Translations under genes and position numbers: made by a program | Source: Craterostigma plantagineum | Taxonomy: Eukaryota; Streptophyta; Magnoliopsida; Lamiales; Linderniaceae | Direction: 5' to 3' | DNA length: 64,000 nt | Assembly (NCBI GenBank): GCA_027422505.1 | Contig: JAPQWV010001546.1 | Coordinates: forward strand, 18,727-82,726 | Shown here: one piece after another, positions 44,681 to 54,969 of the stretch | Layout: each line of letters starts with the position of its first letter | Numbering within the stretch: the stretch's first letter is position 1 | The notes under the pieces: generated by a model | What the model was told of the DNA's origin: nothing | The model's input: only the letters and a program-made list of their open reading frames with translations | The model's database searches: none

Positions 44681-44898
44681 ACCTGCCTCTCGTGGATCAG
44701 GCAGTCGGCCTCGTGAATCGCCGTAATATATTTATATACCTGCCTCTCGTAAATCAGGCAGTCGGCCTCGTGAATCGCCGTAATATATTTATATACCTGC
44801 CTCTCGTGAATCAGGCAGTCGGCCTCGTGAATCGCCGTAATATATTTATATACCCGCCTCTCGTGAATCAGGCAGTCGGCCTCGTGACTCGCCAATAT
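44681..44898 (-). repeat. 57-bp minisatellite, 3.8 copies
   Basis: Units begin at 44,681, 44,738, 44,795 and 44,852 and differ by single bases. The unit is a multiple of three, so it is open in frames on both strands; I do not take those as genes. Confidence 0.95.
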
Positions 44899-45185
44899 TT
44901 AGGTAGCATAGAAGAGCCGTGACTCATCCTTGAGTCGACACAAATGCCCATATCGACAAATATACATATCGCTTTTAAGCGACCTTATACTCATGCACGC
45001 CATCTCCCTGACTTCATACTAGTCGTGCGTGCATATTCTCATGCCATGAATATGCGAATCATGTCATCGTATAACGTAATTAAAATAATATACGCAATAG
45101 ACCCGTCACATAAAATCATAAAAGCATATAACACCTAATTTCATGCACATAAAAATTATGTGTTGTAGTTGCGATTTCCACTTAC

Positions 45186-45239
45186 CTGGTATCCTTAGCT
45201 ATTAAATTTATCGTTCGGTATGTCGCTAACCTCCGAACC
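45186..45239 (-). other. Candidate LTR micro-exon, copy L5
   Basis: On the minus strand, acceptor-like TTTGTATACTTAG precedes and a consensus donor ACCAG|GTAAGTGG follows. Length 54 nt. The predicted first intron is 46,220-45,240 and the second 45,185-43,730. Confidence 0.6.
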
Positions 45240-45419
45240 CTAAGTATACAAACATATAAAATTAGGATTTGTTAGTCTAGTTATAATGTCACGAAATTGA
45301 CTTAATTTGAAAACCCTAGTTTAACTTATAAATTTCGGACCCTATAATTCTAAACTTCGATTTAAATTAAAAGTATCATTTTGGAATTTACAAGAATTTT
45401 GAATTATAGGGTAATTTAA

Positions 45420-45870
45420 ATCTCGACATAGTATATACTAAATAAATCTCGAAATTTAATCTCCACATTGCATTATTAGTGGATCTCGACATGGATAATT
45501 CTCGAGCTTGAGTTAGCATAGATCTCGATATTCATATATAAGAGTTTGATATTTAATCAGTATATAAAGATCTCGAGCTTTGAACTAAACAATATGTATA
45601 ATTTCGATATAAGATTTCGATATGTTTCCAAAATAAATCTCGACATCAACGCGTGATCTCATACACATTTCGAGGCATCTTCCGACATTACACACAACAA
45701 TATTAGTTACATTGGATCTCGAGTTTAACTTGTAAAATGAAATTCTATTCAACATAAATCTCGAGTTGATCTCGAGATCTTACAAAATTTCGAGGTTAAT
45801 ATTTTTTTTTGAAAAGGTCGAGGTTAATATTAATGTTAGATTTCGACATGAGTCTTGGGTATTATTTCGA
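45420..45870 (-). repeat. Array of CTCGACAT / CTCGAGAT words
   Basis: About 20 copies of [A/C]TCTCGA and TTCGA variants in 450 bp at irregular spacing. The same array is in the 3' LTR at 39,840-40,265. It lies within the predicted first intron. Confidence 0.75.
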
Positions 45871-47207
45871 GATTTATAATCTGGAAAGTCCTTTCACTAT
45901 ATAAGTTTCGATCAAACCCCTATTTCTTCAAGAACAGTATAAAAACTGTTAAACCCTAAATATTATAATGTCGAAATATTATTTTTAGTTGACCTTAAAT
46001 CATAAGAACATAATCTTTAACTTTGAAAGTCACTAAACCTTCGACGAACATCACATTTTCTCGAAAACATTTCTTGAATTTATCATACTAGCTTCAACTT
46101 AATTTAACCCTAAAATCGAAACTTGAATCTAGTCTGGGAAACTACTAATTTCGTGCTTACCAACTATTAAAGCATACTGTTTTAATTAAATGGACAAACA
46201 CTATGGTAAAGAAGTTATACCTATTTCCAGCTTAACGATGTGCTCGAGCTGTTCCTTGAATTCTTTCTCTTTTCCTTTTTCTTAGATCTTCGAGAACTTA
46301 GTTAAACGAGGGGTTCTTTCGTTCTCCTTTATCTTTTGATTCATGTTCAACTAAATAATTGACGTCAACTTATTCTAATGTTTATCCGAACTTATGTATT
46401 ATAATAATATTAGCTAAAGTTTCCTTTTGCGCTAGGGTATAGAGATAACTAGGCTCCCCAAGTGATAATTCTATTAATATTATAATCATTCCTTAAAAGC
46501 TTAATATTTCGAGTCCTATATTTATACAAGCCTACATTTAAATTTTTCTAAAGTTTCTCTCAAGACCTAACATTTACCTTACAAGTCATAGATCATATAG
46601 AATATGATAACATATAGCATATAGTCATTTAAGCACATATGGAAATTATAAATTACGTAGGCATATATATACGACCGCAATACTTATATCATGAAATTAC
46701 GTTATTCACATAACACACAAGTCACGTAAAGCATTAAAAATATTAATACTTTTCTTCCCCAGTTTATCCTTACTAACACTTGCTCCATTATATAATACTT
46801 GGTTTCTATCAATCGATACTACTTACTTAGGGTTTATCGAAGTCTTCTCATTACTATACAACAATTTAAAAAATGTTCATATCATTGATCGAAGCTAGTC
46901 ATTGTTATTTTTCATATTCATTGAGTCTTTTCTAACACCTTAATTATGCATGAACCTCCTCTAAATTTCATAAGTCCTATTTTCATCATACAAATCACTA
47001 GTTATGTAACACACATAGAAGTCTAAAATATATGTCTAGTAAAGCATCCAATATTAGCATCTATTTCACAACATAATTACGTATTAAAATCAATTCTCCC
47101 ATAGTCTTAATATTTTTATCTAATTAATCCAACAAGGTTTCTAATTGAATATCCTCCACCACAAATTTTATTGTCAATCCCGTAAATAAATTTTTACGGG
47201 TATTACA

Positions 47208-47650
47208 CAGATCTCCTGAGCAAGAAGAATGTTGTCCGCGATGCGTCGTCCCGGTATGAAAGCAGTTTGGGTTGAATGGACAAGAGCCCCCAAACAGCCA
47301 CGCAAACGCTTAGCGAACCTTTGAATTTACCGGCCTCATCAAACAAGTCGGCAAAGTTGCGTACCAATTTGAATTACCGGCCTCATTATCGCAAGTTCAC
47401 GACGTATTCCACGTATCGACGTTACGAAAATACGTCACAGACCCGAGCCATGTGATTTAGAACGAAATACTCTATCAACAACTCAAGCCTGACTTGGGTT
47501 ACGAAGAAAGGCCAGTAAAGATTTTGATGTATCAGATGAAATAACTTCGGAGTAAGATTATTCCGTTTGGCGGAATCAATCAGTTGAGGAAGCCACTTGG
47601 GAACGTGAGGACGATATGAGGGTTCGTTTATCCCGAGTTATTCCAGTTGG
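47208..47650 (+). pseudogene. Gypsy integrase C-terminus and chromodomain, broken
   Basis: Reads KVAYQFELPASLSQVHDVFH and VSTLRKYV (47,350-47,435), the end of the integrase module, then QLKPDLGYEERPVKILMYQM with a stop, and a chromodomain remnant ending near EEATWERED-type residues (about 47,590-47,620, frameshifted). The chromodomain targets integration to particular chromatin. The sequence is parallel to 61,770-62,050 on the other strand until CGAGTTATTCCAG, then departs: the last 40 bp and the polypurine tract are absent and an oppositely oriented LTR follows. It is thus a truncated scrap between two LTRs. Confidence 0.85.
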
Positions 47651-48645
47651 TGTAGCGACCCTCGTTTTCTAATTAAGATTCGTGGCGGATTTCCGCAACG
47701 TAAGCCGCGGAAGGCCCGTCTAATTAAAACTTTTTCCTAAAATAATACATTACCATAAAAATCTGTCTACATCGTCTTCACTATACATGGCCCAAAGCCC
47801 AAAATATCAAAAGAACAAAGGCCCTAAAGTCGCTCCACAGGTCTTCATCCATGTACCGCCCTGCCCTCAAAAGTCCGTGGAGCACCGCCACCAGCCGCCT
47901 CAGTCTTGACGCGTATCAGCGTCAGAGTCAGTACCTACTACACACTGAGCGATTTGCCTAGTAGGTGAATAAACATGCATGTATGCAAGTGGGCACCCAC
48001 CCCAATTCCCAATATCTCACATATCAATGTACACTCTTTTTTTTTCCACATTCCTATTTCACACAACACAGGGCCCAAGGTTAGGCTCGACACCTTCGCG
48101 GATAATAGACTACTGCGAGGCCACCCCCAATTCTCGCAACAGTCTACCTTGGTAGTGCACTGGACGATCACGCCAATGGCCTCTTACCGGGTCGCTTCGT
48201 ACCAAAACTAAAGCATAGAATGATAGTGCACTCGACGATCACGCCAATGGCCCCTTATCAGGTCGCACCAAAAATCTCATCCGGCGGTATGCACCTCGAA
48301 ACGATCACGTCCGAGTGGACAGATCGATCACGCCTGTCTCCGCCAGGTGCCCAGTGTGCCCAACCTCGACTTCTCTAAGAGTCACCAATCATCGCACTCT
48401 ACCCCGTACATCAATATCTCAAATTATTACCGTCTCACTACGGTACAACCATCTCTTGCGCTGACGTGATATGCATGTGCTAAGCATATACATAAAATCT
48501 CATAAAAACATGATTTATATCAAACGTATGTAAAACACATAAAACACATAAATCACGTAAGTCATGTAAGTCACGAAAATCATCGAATCACATGAAAACA
48601 CATAACACATATGTGTTTACTATTGTAGATGGATAATCCACCTAC

Positions 48646-48697
48646 CTGTCCTCTCGCTACGGTCAATAATCTGGTGGAGTCTCTATAAATCGGTCCT
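48646..48697 (-). other. Candidate LTR micro-exon, copy L6
   Basis: On the minus strand, acceptor-like TTTGTTATATCCAG precedes and donor-like GGACAG|GTAGGTGG follows. Length 52 nt. The predicted first intron is 50,216-48,698, the longest at 1,519 nt. Confidence 0.6.
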
Positions 48698-48894
48698 CTG
48701 GATATAACAAATATTATTAGTATCTTTTACCAATCCGCGAACTGTACACTCTAAATAATTATATTAGAAATGATTATAATACTCTAGCTAGAGATGATCT
48801 AGATCGCCCCGACATATGGTCAATTCTAAGTCAATACCCGATTTTGTGTCTAACTTGATTTCAGTCGATAGTTTATTTAATACACGTCTGGTCA

Positions 48895-49935
48895 AAGCTA
48901 TGTCGCCCAATTACATGTGTCGCCCAATTTCTTTTCACGGCAAAAGTACTTCACCAAGGTGGATTCGCCCTATTTGAGCATGCCTAAAACTTGCTTCACC
49001 CGATGCATGCATGGAGACTAGCTTAGCCGAGAGTTTAATCCAACACTCGAGTCGCCCGATTTGATTTGGCTTGTTTTATTTCACTTATCATATAGTGTCC
49101 AAATCGCCCGATTCCTTAAGGATTTCGCCGAGTTTTCGCATCCCTCCATAATCGCCTGATTTAAACTTGTAAAGGCACCTTTCATCGCCCAATTCATCAT
49201 ACATTGGAAGTAGTTTTGCCGTGTTTGCTTTATCAAATTACCCAATTCTCTGATCACATTCGCCGAGACTTACTCTAAGGTCCAAATCGCCCGATTGTGG
49301 TGCTTAGCTCGGCGATTCTTCAATATGATCGAAACTCTTTATATTTAAATATTTTTTTTACCTTGATCTCATAGGAATTGGCCGAAAGTTCCTAATGGTC
49401 GAAACTTATTGTGTTGGTCTAAATCGACCGATACTAAGAACGTCAAATCGCCCGACTCCTAAAATGTCGAGCTCATTTGTTGAAAAGCAATGTCGAATTC
49501 TTATTTATGTCAAGATCTATTATATCTCGAGATCAACAAATGTCGAAGTCTGTTGTCGAAATCTTTATGAATTTACCGATTTTAAAAACAATGTCGAGAA
49601 CATATTATAATAAGAAATATCGAGACATATCGAAATCCTATCAATGTCGAGAACTTAGCTTGTCGAAAGAGCCTAGATATCGAAATCTTTAAAAATGTCG
49701 AGTACTGTAATGAGGTCGAGTTCTTTCTATGATGATCTCGAGATCTTTAAACAAAATCGAAAGCTTATTATTATCGAGATCTTTAAGAAATGTCAATAGC
49801 TTACTAATATCGAAACTAATATATCGAATTCATTCTTTAGTTCATATCTCGATATCTATATATATACATCTCGACATATATTAATTATATCTTTCGACAT
49901 TTCCCTGTCATACATCCCGAGTTCTATCTACAACA
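48895..49935 (-). repeat. Two abutting word arrays: CGCCCGATT block then CTCGA block
   Basis: 48,895-49,450 carries a dozen or more CGCCCGATT / CGCCCAATT words, and 49,440-49,935 carries TGTCGAGA / ATCTCGA words. One intron therefore holds the word of LTR 59,079-61,714 next to the word of LTR L5. Confidence 0.75.
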
Positions 49936-50683
49936 CAACTTATTATTAATCTTGAAATCTTTTGTGATATAACACTATAACGAGAACTTCTAGAATTCAT
50001 GATTTACCCAAACAAACCCTAAAACTGTACAGTGCCGAGATCATTTTCAACAAAACTATACTGAATCCCAGAAGTGATACGTCCTTAAATCTCCTCATAC
50101 TGTTAAAATTCCTTAAGCATGATAACTAACACAATTTCTCATTGTTCTTTCCTAACAACAAAATTAATATACAAAATTATCAGATATAACTCGCTATCCC
50201 AGGTTAGGAATTATACCTCCTTAAGGCTTGACTTCGACTAATGTTACGTGAGTTTCCTCTCCCCTTCTTAGCTTTCGTTTGAGATGTTTCCTTTCTAGGG
50301 TTTCTTTTCTTGATCATTTTATACCATCTAAGAGTTCTGATAAGTATCAAGCATATATGATGGGACATAAAGTAACGCAAGTTTCCCCTTGGTCTATGTA
50401 ATTTTCATTCTTGAATGTTTATCCCTAATATTTGGGCCTTAATTATATATATGTATATTAAATAGCCCAATATTATAAGTTCCTATATTGTTTATTTTTA
50501 CACCCCAACATCTTAAATCTTTAAATTATTTTTATATTTCTTTGGTTAAATTTCGATATATTTTTGGGATGATTAAAACTTATATTTTTGTTCCGCAACA
50601 TAATTTCTTATCAAACTCCCTAATTCGTAAAATTACCCATTTAATTACATCAAAATCCCGTTTTAAAATTTACAGGTATTACA

Positions 50684-51402
50684 GTTTTCAAAGGAGAAAA
50701 AGCCATAATTTGTTTTAGCCTAATTCACCCCCCTGTTAGGCATATTTTACAGTTCATTTGGTATCAGAGCGTGTTACTCAACGAAAGGCCTAACACGCCC
50801 GAGTTAAGATCAAATGACTTTTTCGAGTGATATTTTTGCAGAGGGTCAATCCCACTCCAGGCCTCCTCTCTTCGACGGTACGAACTACGCAGTATGGATG
50901 AATCGTATGATCGAATTTTTGATCGCTGTCGACTACGAGCTTTGGGAGACAATCATCAACGGACCTTACACAGTTGCGAAATCCGATGGAACTCCAAAGG
51001 ATACTAAAGATTACACTGCTGATGACAAAAAGGGGAATCACGCGAAACGCAAAGGCGAAAAACATGCTCGCATGCGCACTCACACGGGAAGAATACATTC
51101 GGGTGAGTTCCTGCTCATCAGCGAAGGCCATGTGGGATATGCTCCAAGTCACTCATGAAGGAACCCAACGAGTCGTGCAAGAAAGACTGGCTCTACTCAC
51201 TCACCAGTATGAACTGTTCTCAATGGAATCTGACGAAAATATAAGCCAGATGTACACCAGATTCATGGGAATCATCAACCAAATGTTCTCTCTCGGCAAG
51301 AAAGTTCCCGACAGTGAACAAGTAAGAAAGATACTGAGATCACTGCCACGAGAATGGAATGCCAAGGTCACTGCCATCTACGAAAGCAAAGGATCTAGAA
51401 GA
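50684..51402 (+). repeat. Inverted arm: LTR end, primer site and gag start
   Basis: GTTTTCAAAGGAG starts the arm right after the gypsy LTR end. TGGTATCAGAGC at 50,760-50,771 is a perfect primer site. The gag ATG is at 50,814. Confidence 0.9.
50814..51402 (+). pseudogene. SIRE-like gag, N-terminal duplicate in the inverted arm
   Basis: ATG 50,814 opens MTFSSDIFAEGQSHSRPPLF and GTNYAVWMNRMIEF, as in the minus-strand copy at 56,529. The frame shifts at about 51,033 (an extra A in AAAAAGG) and continues in the frame that begins at 50,974, with NAKAKNMLACALTREEYIRV, ERLALLTHQYELFSMESDEN and the LRSLPREWNAKVTAIY block. The gag homology ends after the codons for AIYESKG at 51,402, where inverted sequence from the stretch after pol begins, so the rest of gag is absent. 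Gag protein would form particles; this copy cannot encode a full one. Confidence 0.92.
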
Positions 51403-51712
51403 TCATGGCTGGATAAGGAAACAGCCCATTAGATGGAATTAAATGAAGATCATAGGATATCTCGCGGAGATTAAGGAAGGAAATAACTAAAGATCAGAGT
51501 TCAAAGAAAATATTGGCTGAAAATAGAATTTGATATAAATGTCGAAGAAAGTCTAAAAATAATCTCCCCCTGAATGGAAAAGATCTTAATAGATAAGAAA
51601 GATAAAAATAAGGAAAAAAATATTAATAGAATCAAGGAATAAAATCGAGGAGATCCTAAAGGATAAGATCAAGGAAATACTAAGGGCTAACATATTTAGT
51701 CACCTTTTCTAT

Positions 51713-52170
51713 TTGAGCTCAATAATTCCTAATCGGTCACGGATATTACAGAATCTACTCTCAATAAAGGGGTTTCGTGAAGATATCAACCAACTGATCA
51801 TCAGTTCCTACGAAGTCCACGCTGATATTTCCTTTCTGAACACGATCTCAAATAAAATGATGTTTCACCTCTATATGCTTAGTTCGAGAGTGGTGTACGA
51901 GATTCTTAGTGATACTAATGGCACTAGTACTATCACAAAAAAATAGGAATTTTGTCGTACCTTAAACCATAATCACTCAAGGTCTGTTTCATCCAAAGGA
52001 TTTGCTGAGAACAACTTCCTAAGGCCATATATTCTGCTTCGGTTGTGGATAGGCCACGGCATTTTGTTCCTACTGGACCAGGTAAAAAGGGAATTTCGTA
52101 GTATTTGACAAGTAGCGCTAGTGCTTTTTCTATCTTCCCTAGAACCGGCGTAATCCGCATCCGAGTATCC
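51713..52170 (-). pseudogene. SIRE-like RNase H C-terminal half
   Basis: Reading the minus strand, LSTTEAEYMALGSCSQQILW and MKQTLSDYGL (52,070-51,960) are followed, with a frame change, by the CDSTSAI..SKN.VHHSRTKH-type segment and HFIRDRVQKGNISVDFVGTD then DQLVDIFTKPL (51,870-51,755). This is the normal end of a copia pol. A one-base change at about 52,140 separates it from the RT/RNase H frame upstream. A stop occurs soon after TKPL. Confidence 0.85.
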
Positions 52171-52910
52171 CATTAATGGGAATTCCTTGGAATTTGGATA
52201 CCATATACCATGATTGATTGTTCCCTTCAAATATCTAAGTATCCGATTGACTGCTGTCAAGTGAGATTCCCTAGGACTCGATTGATATCTAGAGCATAGA
52301 CCAGTAGCAAACATAATATCGGGTCTGCTTGCCGTAAGGTATAGCAAACTTCCGATCATACCTCTATACTTAGTTTGGTCAAAAGGCGTACCTTGTTCAT
52401 CACTGTCAATTTTAGCGGTCTGGTGCATAAGAGTGGGAAGTACCTTGGAATCAGCCATTCCGAATTTTTCAAGTAGTTCCTTCGTGTACTTCGTTTGAGA
52501 TATGAATGTTCCCGTATCCAATTGCTTGATTTGCAATCCAAGGAAGTACGCGAGTTCTCCCATTAAGCTCATCTCAAATTCCTGTTGCATAGACTTAGAA
52601 AAATTCTCGCAAAGAGTGATGTCAGTGCTACCAAATATGATATCATCAACGTATATCTGCACAAGTAATATGTTTCCCTTCGCACTTGATAAACAGAGTG
52701 TTATCTATTGTTCCTGTTATAAATCCCATGTCTAGTAAAAACCTACTTAGTCTTTCATACCATGCCTTAGGGGCCTGTTTCAAACCATATAAAGCTTTGT
52801 TTAATTTAAAAACGTGATTTGAAAATTCCTCTTTTTCAAAACCGGGAGGTTGCTCGACAAAAACTTCCTCATTTATAAAACCATTTAAAAATGCACTTTT
52901 TACGTCCATT
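51973..52910 (-). pseudogene. SIRE-like reverse transcriptase and RNase H first half
   Basis: 52,909-52,646 gives the RT start: QMDVKSAFLNGFINEEVFVE, QPPGFE and LNKALYGLKQAPKAWYERL. The next frame (52,662-51,973) has the catalytic YVDDIIFGST at residues 4-13 (52,653 downward), FEMSLMGELAYFLGLQIKQ, GSLLYLTASRPDIMFATGLC, and the RNase H block GYSDADYAGSREDRKSTS. The frame change between the two falls just before YVDD, where a few residues are garbled. RT synthesises element cDNA in the particle. Confidence 0.92.
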
Positions 52911-52974
52911 TGGAAAAACTTAAATCTTTTAAAAGATGCATATGCAAGTAAAATGCGTATTGACTCAAGCCTAG

Positions 52975-53652
52975 CTACGGGTGCAAAGTTTCTTGAAAAT
53001 CTATACCTTCTTCTTGGGAATAACCTTTGGCGACTAAGCTGGCCTTATTTCGTGTTACATTACCGTTCTCATCTAGTTTGTTGCGAAACACCCACTTCGT
53101 GCCTATTATGGACTTATCGTTCGGTCTTTCCACAAGACTCCACACCTGGCTCTTTTCGAATGCCAGCTCTTCTTCCATCGCAATCACCCACGATTCATCG
53201 TCAAGCGCTTCATTCACTGTCTTAGGTTCCATGGTTGACAACAGCACGTCATGTGATTCCTCAGCAGTATCGTTTCGTTGCGTGCAGTTACTCGTTTTGA
53301 TCCCTGAAGTGATATTCCCTATGACCTGTTCAGTGGGATGGCTGGAAGCATGTTTGAATTTTCTGCGCTGTTGTTCATCTGAAGCTTCAGGTTCCTCTGA
53401 CATATCATCTAGTTCCAATGGAATTGCGTTCACTTCTTTGTCAGTAACCTGTATATCTGTAGGAGACACAACTATACCTTCCTCAGTAGCATCTGCGTTA
53501 GGAAATTCATCAAACGTAACATGCACAGATTCTTGAACAGTCTTCTTCCTATTATTAAACACTCTTAAAGCTTTGGAATGAAGGCTGTAACCTAGGAATA
53601 TCCCTTCATCTACCTTGGAATCGAATTTCCCTCTTTTATCCCTATCATTCAA
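52975..53652 (-). pseudogene. SIRE-like integrase C-terminus, linker and RT N-terminus
   Basis: A 225-codon frame: FDSKVDEGIFLGYSLHSKAL and RVFNNRKKTVQESVHVTFDE (the GYS/VFNK block of copia integrase), an acidic serine-rich linker, then EPKTVNEALDDESWVIAMEE, VWSLVERPNDKSIIGTKWVF and LVAKGYSQEEGIDFQET, which begins the RT. It goes out of frame at about 52,980, before the QMDVKSAF segment. The frame upstream breaks at about 53,690. Confidence 0.9.
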
Positions 53653-53687
53653 AATGAAACATTTGCAACCAAGTACATGGAAATATC

Positions 53688-54677
53688 CTATGTTAGGGGT
53701 TTATCGTTCCAAAGTTCATAGGGAGTTCTCTTAATAATCGGTCTAAGGAAAATCCTATTCGAGACATAACATGCCGTACTAACAGCTTCGGCCCAAAAAT
53801 GTTTTGGAGTATTATATTCGCTCAACATAGTCCTAGCCATTTCGTGTAATACTCTATTTTTCCTCTCGACCACTCCGTTTTGTTGAGGCGTAATAGGGGC
53901 TGAAAAATTATGACTATAACCATTCTCATCACAAAAAGATGCAAAGGATTTGCTATCAAATTCTAGACCGTTATCACTCCTAATCTTACGGACTTTCATT
54001 TCTTTCTCATTTTCTAGCTTCTTAATCAGTGGCGCAAGATTATCTAAAGCCTCACTTTTGTGCGCAAGAAATAAGACCCATGTGTACCTAGTATAGTCGT
54101 CTACGATGACAAAGGCATATCGTTTACCTTTCAATGACATAACCTGTACCGGACCAAAAGGGTCAAGATGCAGCATTTCCAGTGGTCTGGACGTAGAGAT
54201 CACATTCTTAGGCTTAAAGGACGTCTTGGTCTGTTTCCCCATTTGGCACGCTTTACAAATTCTGTCCTTGGTGGCTTTCATATCTGGAATACATCTCACC
54301 AACTCATTGCATGATATGTGAGACATTAGTTCCATGTTAGCATGTCCCAGACGTCTATGCCATAACCATGTGATATCCTGCGTAACTGCTAGACACTTGA
54401 CGTTTTGGTTAGCAATATCATCAAGAGTGATGCAGTAAATGTTACCATGCCTAGATGCACTAAACACAATCTCATCATCCTTTTTAACAAGGCATTTATC
54501 TTTGGCGAAAACTACGGTATGCCCATCATCACATAATTGGCTAATACTTATTAAATTATGTTCTAAGTTCCTAACGAACCATACGTTATCTATGGTGATT
54601 TTTAGATTGTTACCGACAGTACCAACTGCCCACGATTTTGGCTTTTGCGTCGTTGGCGTACGAAACATATCCTCCAT
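53688..54677 (-). pseudogene. SIRE-like pre-integrase and integrase core
   Basis: A 329-codon frame with NVWFVRNLEHNLISISQLCD, the pre-integrase block TWLWHRRLGHANMELMSHIS and CKACQMGKQTKTSFKPKNV (zinc-binding H-H-C-C). The catalytic core follows: LHLDPFGPVQVMSLKGKRYA, IRSDNGLEFDSKSFASFC and PITPQQNGVVERKNRVLHEM, so the D, D and E positions are all present. The usual DLFGP reads DPFGP, a change next to the first aspartate. It stops at FLRPIIKRTPYELWNDKPL, where the frame is lost. Confidence 0.92.
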
Positions 54678-54816
54678 CTACCGCCTTCAACGACACAAAA
54701 TTGCCTATATCACCTGTCATGTGGCAGGAGCACCCGCTGTCGAGGTACCACTTGCTTTTCTTATTGGAATTCTTCCTTCGTACCTGTAGAAAGATGTATT
54801 TTTCTGAGGTACCCAA
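54610..54816 (-). pseudogene. SIRE-like protease
   Basis: A short frame with KWYLDSGCSCHMTGDIGNFV, the aspartic protease active site in its copia form (LDSG-S-HMTG), followed by VDGGYVSYANDAKAKIVG. It lies between the zinc knuckle and the pre-integrase domain. It reads out of frame with both neighbours. Confidence 0.9.
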
Positions 54817-54969
54817 TTTCTGTTGGGTCCTAACATGTTAGCGGGAAAATAACTTCGGTTAACATACGAGATATCATTCTGCACAGTCGGTGATCTCCTG
54901 TTACAATCAGATACGACAGTGGCATTTACAGGTAACTTCTTAGGTCTTACTTAGCTTTATCAAACTTCT

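Larger units (their letters stand above)
39690..47207 (-). mobile_element. Gypsy derivative with two LTRs and gag but no pol
   Basis: Minus-strand order: 5' LTR (47,207-43,862), primer site (43,859-43,848), gag (43,708-42,600), about 500 bp of internal 3' sequence, polypurine tract (41,582-41,605, minus GGGGGGGGA), 3' LTR (41,581-39,690, truncated). Protease, RT, RNase H and integrase are missing. The two LTRs are very similar over 1.9 kb, so the pol-less form was probably present when they were copied. The internal region is interrupted by a Cassandra-type LTR. Confidence 0.8.
43862..47207 (-). repeat. 5' LTR L5 of the pol-less gypsy element (3,346 bp)
   Basis: On the minus strand it starts TGTAATACCCGTAAA and ends GGGGCGCCACA, next to a perfect primer site. 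It contains the leader with donor-like AATAG|GTATAA (46,221), CTCGA-type array, micro-exon and 57-bp minisatellite. Confidence 0.9.
47651..50683 (-). repeat. Gypsy LTR L6 (3,033 bp, complete)
   Basis: + strand TGTAGCGACCCTCG to TTTACAGGTATTACA. Its orientation is opposite to that of the chromodomain fragment to its left, so it is not that element's LTR. Flanking 5-mers (GTTGG and GTTTT) do not match, so no target duplication is visible. A TATA box (minus GTATAAAATG) lies at 50,315-50,324, and the leader ends TAAGGAG|GTATAA at 50,217. Confidence 0.85.

Noticed and set aside
44656..44922. A repeat protein frame on both strands
   Set aside because: The 57-bp minisatellite unit is a multiple of three and free of stops, so openness follows from the repeat. 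It lies inside an LTR.
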